Source of the DNA: Paracoccaceae bacterium
GTDB lineage: Bacteria; Pseudomonadota; Alphaproteobacteria; Rhodobacterales; Rhodobacteraceae
Length of the DNA: 16,942 nt
Reading direction: 5' to 3'
Assembly: GCA_007121115.1 (NCBI GenBank)
Contig: SKMI01000285.1
Location: 1 to 16,942 of the forward strand
Shown: positions 14,192 through 16,942 of the stretch, piece by piece
How the letters are laid out: each line of letters begins with the position of its first letter
How positions within the stretch are numbered: position 1 is the stretch's first letter
Notes under the pieces: model-generated
The model's input: the letters and a program-made list of their open reading frames with translations, nothing else
Databases searched by the model: none
Told to the model about the DNA's origin: nothing
Position numbers and translations under genes: made by a program

Positions 14192-15055
14192 ATGGTAGAT
14201 ACGCGGCGCCTTGAGCAACTGCTGCGCGATCGGCGGCCCGCGAGCACCGCGCCCAGCCAGGCCGCGCGCGTGGCCGACGCGCAGGGATTTCGGGTGCGCG
14301 CCGCGGTCAGGAGCAGGGCGGGCCAGAGCGACGCCGTGCGCGCTGCCTGGGCTGCGCTTCCCGAACTGGACACGGAGCCCGGGCGGACCGGCAGCACAGC
14401 CGGTGCGATGGCTGCCGCATCGGGGAACCTGCGCCAGTTTGACGAATCGTTTGATCTGCTGCGGGCGCAACTGCTGCAGGCGCTTCGCACGCGCGGCTGG
14501 CAGAGCATCGGCATCACCGCCCCCGTGCGCGGATGCGGGGCCAGCTTCGTCAGCCTGTCGCTGGCGCGCAGCTTTGCACGGCTGGACAATGTGCGCACGG
14601 CGCTGCTGGACCTGGATCTGGAGGCCGGGGCACTGGCCGACAGCCTGGGCACCGCGCCGGACGGGCATATCTCGGACCTGATCGCCGGTGACCTTGCCCC
14701 GGCGGAATATCTGTGCCGGGCCGGCCGCAATCTGGCGCTGGGGCTGACGGCCCCCTTCCCCGAGGGCGCCGCCACCCTGTTTCACAATGACGCACTGACG
14801 CAGACGCTTGCGGAAATCACCACCGAATACCGCCCCGACGTGATACTATGCGACTTGCCCCCACTGCTGACCGAAGACAGCACCCTTGCCGCGCTGCCGT
14901 CGCTGGATGCCGTGCTGATCGTGGCTGACGGCACCCGGACGCAGGCCCGAGACCTGAGCGAATGCGAGAGGTTGCTGCAGGATCGCACCCAGTTGCTGGG
15001 CGTGGTGCTGAACCGGGGCGTCGACACCGCAGCGGCCCGTCGCGCGCATCATTGA
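14192..15055 (+). CDS. CpsD/BY-kinase-like P-loop protein with degenerate Walker A
   Basis: A 287-residue protein resembling the cytoplasmic ATPase (CpsD/CapB, BY-kinase) partners of Wzz proteins in polysaccharide export. The N-terminal 80 residues are variable, then come FDESFDLLRAQLLQAL (83-98), the P-loop region ITAPVRGCGASFVSLSLA (108-125), Walker A' LLDLDLEAG (138-146) and Walker B VILCDLPPLL (217-226). In the P-loop the invariant lysine of GKT/S is Ala117 (codons ggg-gcc-agc at 14537-14545), and there is no C-terminal tyrosine cluster. It is therefore probably not an active tyrosine kinase, and perhaps only a nucleotide sensor or scaffold. The chain-length gene follows 62 nt later. Confidence 0.85.
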   Translation: MVDTRRLEQLLRDRRPASTAPSQAARVADAQGFRVRAAVRSRAGQSDAVRAAWAALPELDTEPGRTGSTAGAMAAASGNLRQFDESFDLLRAQLLQALRTRGWQSIGITAPVRGCGASFVSLSLARSFARLDNVRTALLDLDLEAGALADSLGTAPDGHISDLIAGDLAPAEYLCRAGRNLALGLTAPFPEGAATLFHNDALTQTLAEITTEYRPDVILCDLPPLLTEDSTLAALPSLDAVLIVADGTRTQARDLSECERLLQDRTQLLGVVLNRGVDTAAARRAHH

Positions 15056-15117
15056 CCCGCGGCGTGGCGATCGCAGCAACGACAACACGCGGGCGCGCGT
15101 AACGAAGGGCGCAGACG

Positions 15118-16404
15118 ATGGGACCGATCCAGAGCCTGAACGAACTGATGGCGATGCTGCGCGCCCGCGCGGGGCTCATCGCGCTGGTCGCGGCTTTGGG
15201 CATCCTGGCATCGCTCGCGATCGCGTTGTCATCGGAGGCGGTCTATCAGGCGCGCGCCACCATCCAGGTGGAGGGGTCGCTGGTCGGCGGGGACGACGCG
15301 GCGACCAGCGGACCGGCGACACGGCGCTTGCAGCAGATCGAACAACGGATCATGGCGCGCTCTCACCTGCTGGAGCTTGCCGACCGCTACGACCTGTTCC
15401 CCGAGAGCACCTCGAACGAGCGTACCGAACTGATGCGCGAGGCGATCACCCTGCACAGCATCGCATCGGCCGAGGTCGGCCCCGTCCGTGACGGCTCCAT
15501 CGCCTCGCTCCTTGTCCATGCGCGGGCGGGGTCGCCCACGGTGGCCGCTGACCTGGCGAACGAACTGGCCGATACCATCGTGATGATGAGCAGCGATTTC
15601 CGGCTCGGCAGGTTGCGCGACTCGCTGGAATTCTACCGGGCCGAGGAAGCGCGGCTGTCCGCGGAACTGAGCGATCTGGAGGACGAGATCGAAGCCTTCA
15701 AGATCGAAAATCTTGAACTGTTGCCCGCAAATGCCGAGGCCAGGGCACAGGAACTCCTGCAACTCGAGGACGACCTACGTTCGACCGGGCGCGAAATCGG
15801 CGCGCTGATGCTGGAGATCGCCGATCTGGAAGAGCGCTCCACGCGCGTCACCGCGCAGCGCCGGGCGGCGCAACTGCGCGGCCAGCTTGAAATGCGCCAG
15901 ATCGAGGAGCGGCAGCTCGCCGAAGCCATCGCCGAGCTTCAGCCCCTGCTGCGGCGGGGGCCGCAGGTCGAGCGTGAACTGACCAGCCTCGAACGCCGCG
16001 AGGAGCAACTGCGCGCGCGGTTACTGGTGACGTCGGAACGGCGCGCACAGGCGGAACTGGGCGCACGGCTGGAAGACGGCCAGCAGGCCGAACGCTTCGA
16101 GTTGCTGGAACCGGCGATCGTACCGGATTACCCGGTGTCGCGCAGCCGGCGCACGGTGGCGATGGCGGGCGCCGTGGTATCTGTCGGGCTGGCGCTCGGT
16201 GTTGCCATGCTTCTGGAAATCCTGAACCCGGTTCTGCGCACGCCCTCGCAACTGGAGCGGACCATGGGGATGCGGCCGGTGCTGACGTTGCCGGAACTGG
16301 CCACCCGGCAGCAGCGCCTCCGGATGTCGATGGGCTGGCTGGCCGGTGCAGTACTCATGGCGCTGGTGGCGCTGGCCATGGTGCTGCAGTTGCGACCGAA
16401 CTGA
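15118..16404 (+). CDS. Wzz/PCP-type polysaccharide chain-length determinant
   Basis: A 428-residue polysaccharide co-polymerase. The N-terminal membrane helix (about 19-38) is followed by a periplasmic part starting VYQARATIQVEG, long coiled-coil segments (about 170-310, rich in Glu, Leu, Arg), then the Pro-rich LLEPAIVPDYPVSRSRR before the second helix (about 345-365). After it comes a cytoplasmic stretch RTPSQLERTMGMRPVLTLPE and a third hydrophobic helix at about 405-424, which classic two-helix Wzz proteins lack. It has no fused kinase domain; the neighbour at 14192 would fill that place. The ATG at 15118 follows gaaggg. The next gene starts 23 nt after the stop. Confidence 0.9.
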   Translation: MGPIQSLNELMAMLRARAGLIALVAALGILASLAIALSSEAVYQARATIQVEGSLVGGDDAATSGPATRRLQQIEQRIMARSHLLELADRYDLFPESTSNERTELMREAITLHSIASAEVGPVRDGSIASLLVHARAGSPTVAADLANELADTIVMMSSDFRLGRLRDSLEFYRAEEARLSAELSDLEDEIEAFKIENLELLPANAEARAQELLQLEDDLRSTGREIGALMLEIADLEERSTRVTAQRRAAQLRGQLEMRQIEERQLAEAIAELQPLLRRGPQVERELTSLERREEQLRARLLVTSERRAQAELGARLEDGQQAERFELLEPAIVPDYPVSRSRRTVAMAGAVVSVGLALGVAMLLEILNPVLRTPSQLERTMGMRPVLTLPELATRQQRLRMSMGWLAGAVLMALVALAMVLQLRPN

Positions 16405-16427
16405 GCGCGGGACCGAAGCGGTGAGAT

Positions 16428-16942
16428 ATGCCGAACCTGTTGGCACATATCGTTCTTCTGGCCTGGCCACTGGTCATCTATGCGATGTTTCGCACGATGC
16501 CGCTGGAGCGTGCGCTGATCTGGTCGATCCTGGGCGGCTACATGCTGCTGCCCGAGGCGACGGCAATCGACCCGCCCATGTTCCCGGCACTGAACAAGGT
16601 CACATTGCCGAATCTGACCGCCCTTGTCGTCATCATGATCGTCCTTGGCCGCCGGATCGCCCCGCTGCCCGAGTCGTTCCTGGGCAAGGCGCTTATCGCG
16701 CTGTTCATCCTCAGCCCGGTGGTGACGGCGCTGAACAACGCCGAACCGATCCGTTTCGGCACCTACATGATCGGAAACATGACGGTGCAGGGGTCCGACC
16801 CGGATATCCGCGCGCCCATTCCGGGCCTCACGCCGTATGACGCCATCGCCTTTGTCGGCAACCAGCTTTTCCTGATGCTGCCCTTCTTTCTGGCGCGTCA
16901 ATTCCTTGCCACGGCGGAGACCCTGCGCGAAATCGTGGTCGC
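16428..16942 (+). CDS. Multi-pass membrane protein, probable polysaccharide polymerase/ligase (partial, 3' end missing)
   Basis: The first 171 codons of a membrane protein cut by the window end. It starts MPNLLAHIVLLAWPLVIYAM and shows hydrophobic segments at about 5-20, 30-42, 62-74, 86-100 and 138-160. Position after the flippase, kinase-like and chain-length genes, and the helix pattern, suggest a Wzy/O-antigen-ligase-type polymerase of the same polysaccharide locus, but the diagnostic C-terminal loop is outside the window. The ATG lies 23 nt after the Wzz stop with gcggtgag as a weak ribosome binding site, so it is probably in one operon with it. Confidence 0.6.
   Translation, partial: MPNLLAHIVLLAWPLVIYAMFRTMPLERALIWSILGGYMLLPEATAIDPPMFPALNKVTLPNLTALVVIMIVLGRRIAPLPESFLGKALIALFILSPVVTALNNAEPIRFGTYMIGNMTVQGSDPDIRAPIPGLTPYDAIAFVGNQLFLMLPFFLARQFLATAETLREIVV

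Overview
The window comes from a high-GC purple photosynthetic alphaproteobacterium of the Rhodobacter lineage (Rhodobacterales). The evidence is the gene order bchZ-pufQ-pufB-pufA-pufL-pufM-pufX-dxs, with pufX in the place where many other purple bacteria carry a reaction-centre cytochrome gene (pufC). The LH1 and reaction-centre proteins also closely resemble those of R. sphaeroides as I remember them. I cannot name the species.

Region 1 (1-5926, + strand) is the edge of the photosynthesis gene cluster. It holds the 3' part of bchZ (chlorophyllide reductase), pufQ, the LH1 beta and alpha genes, the reaction-centre L and M genes (overlapping by 8 nt), pufX, and dxs, which starts the isoprenoid pathway for carotenoids and the bacteriochlorophyll tail. 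The spaces between these genes are full of RNA hairpins: two before pufB, a strong stem of about 15 bp between pufA and pufL, and five tandem hairpins between pufX and dxs. The last of those five is an intrinsic terminator ending only 28 nt before the dxs start codon.

Region 2 (6010-7106, + strand) is a two-gene cassette: a membrane-anchored helix-hairpin-helix protein and a CIA30-family protein. Both families have links to respiratory complex I.

Region 3 (7139-12428, - strand) holds a large CheB-CheR-coiled-coil-PAS-PAS protein whose stop codon overlaps the start of a small PAS protein. Upstream of these lies an M20-family amidohydrolase.

Region 4 (12689-16942, + strand) is the start of an exopolysaccharide or capsule locus. 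It encodes a Wzx-type flippase, a CpsD/BY-kinase-like P-loop protein whose Walker A lysine is replaced by alanine, a Wzz-type chain-length protein, and the start of a membrane protein, probably a polymerase or ligase, cut by the window end.

I found no tRNA, rRNA, CRISPR array, insertion sequence or other mobile element. The window is mainly a well-known photosynthesis operon joined to accessory genes. The best candidates for something less described are the structured pufX-dxs RNA region, the lysine-less P-loop protein, and the HHH/CIA30 pair.
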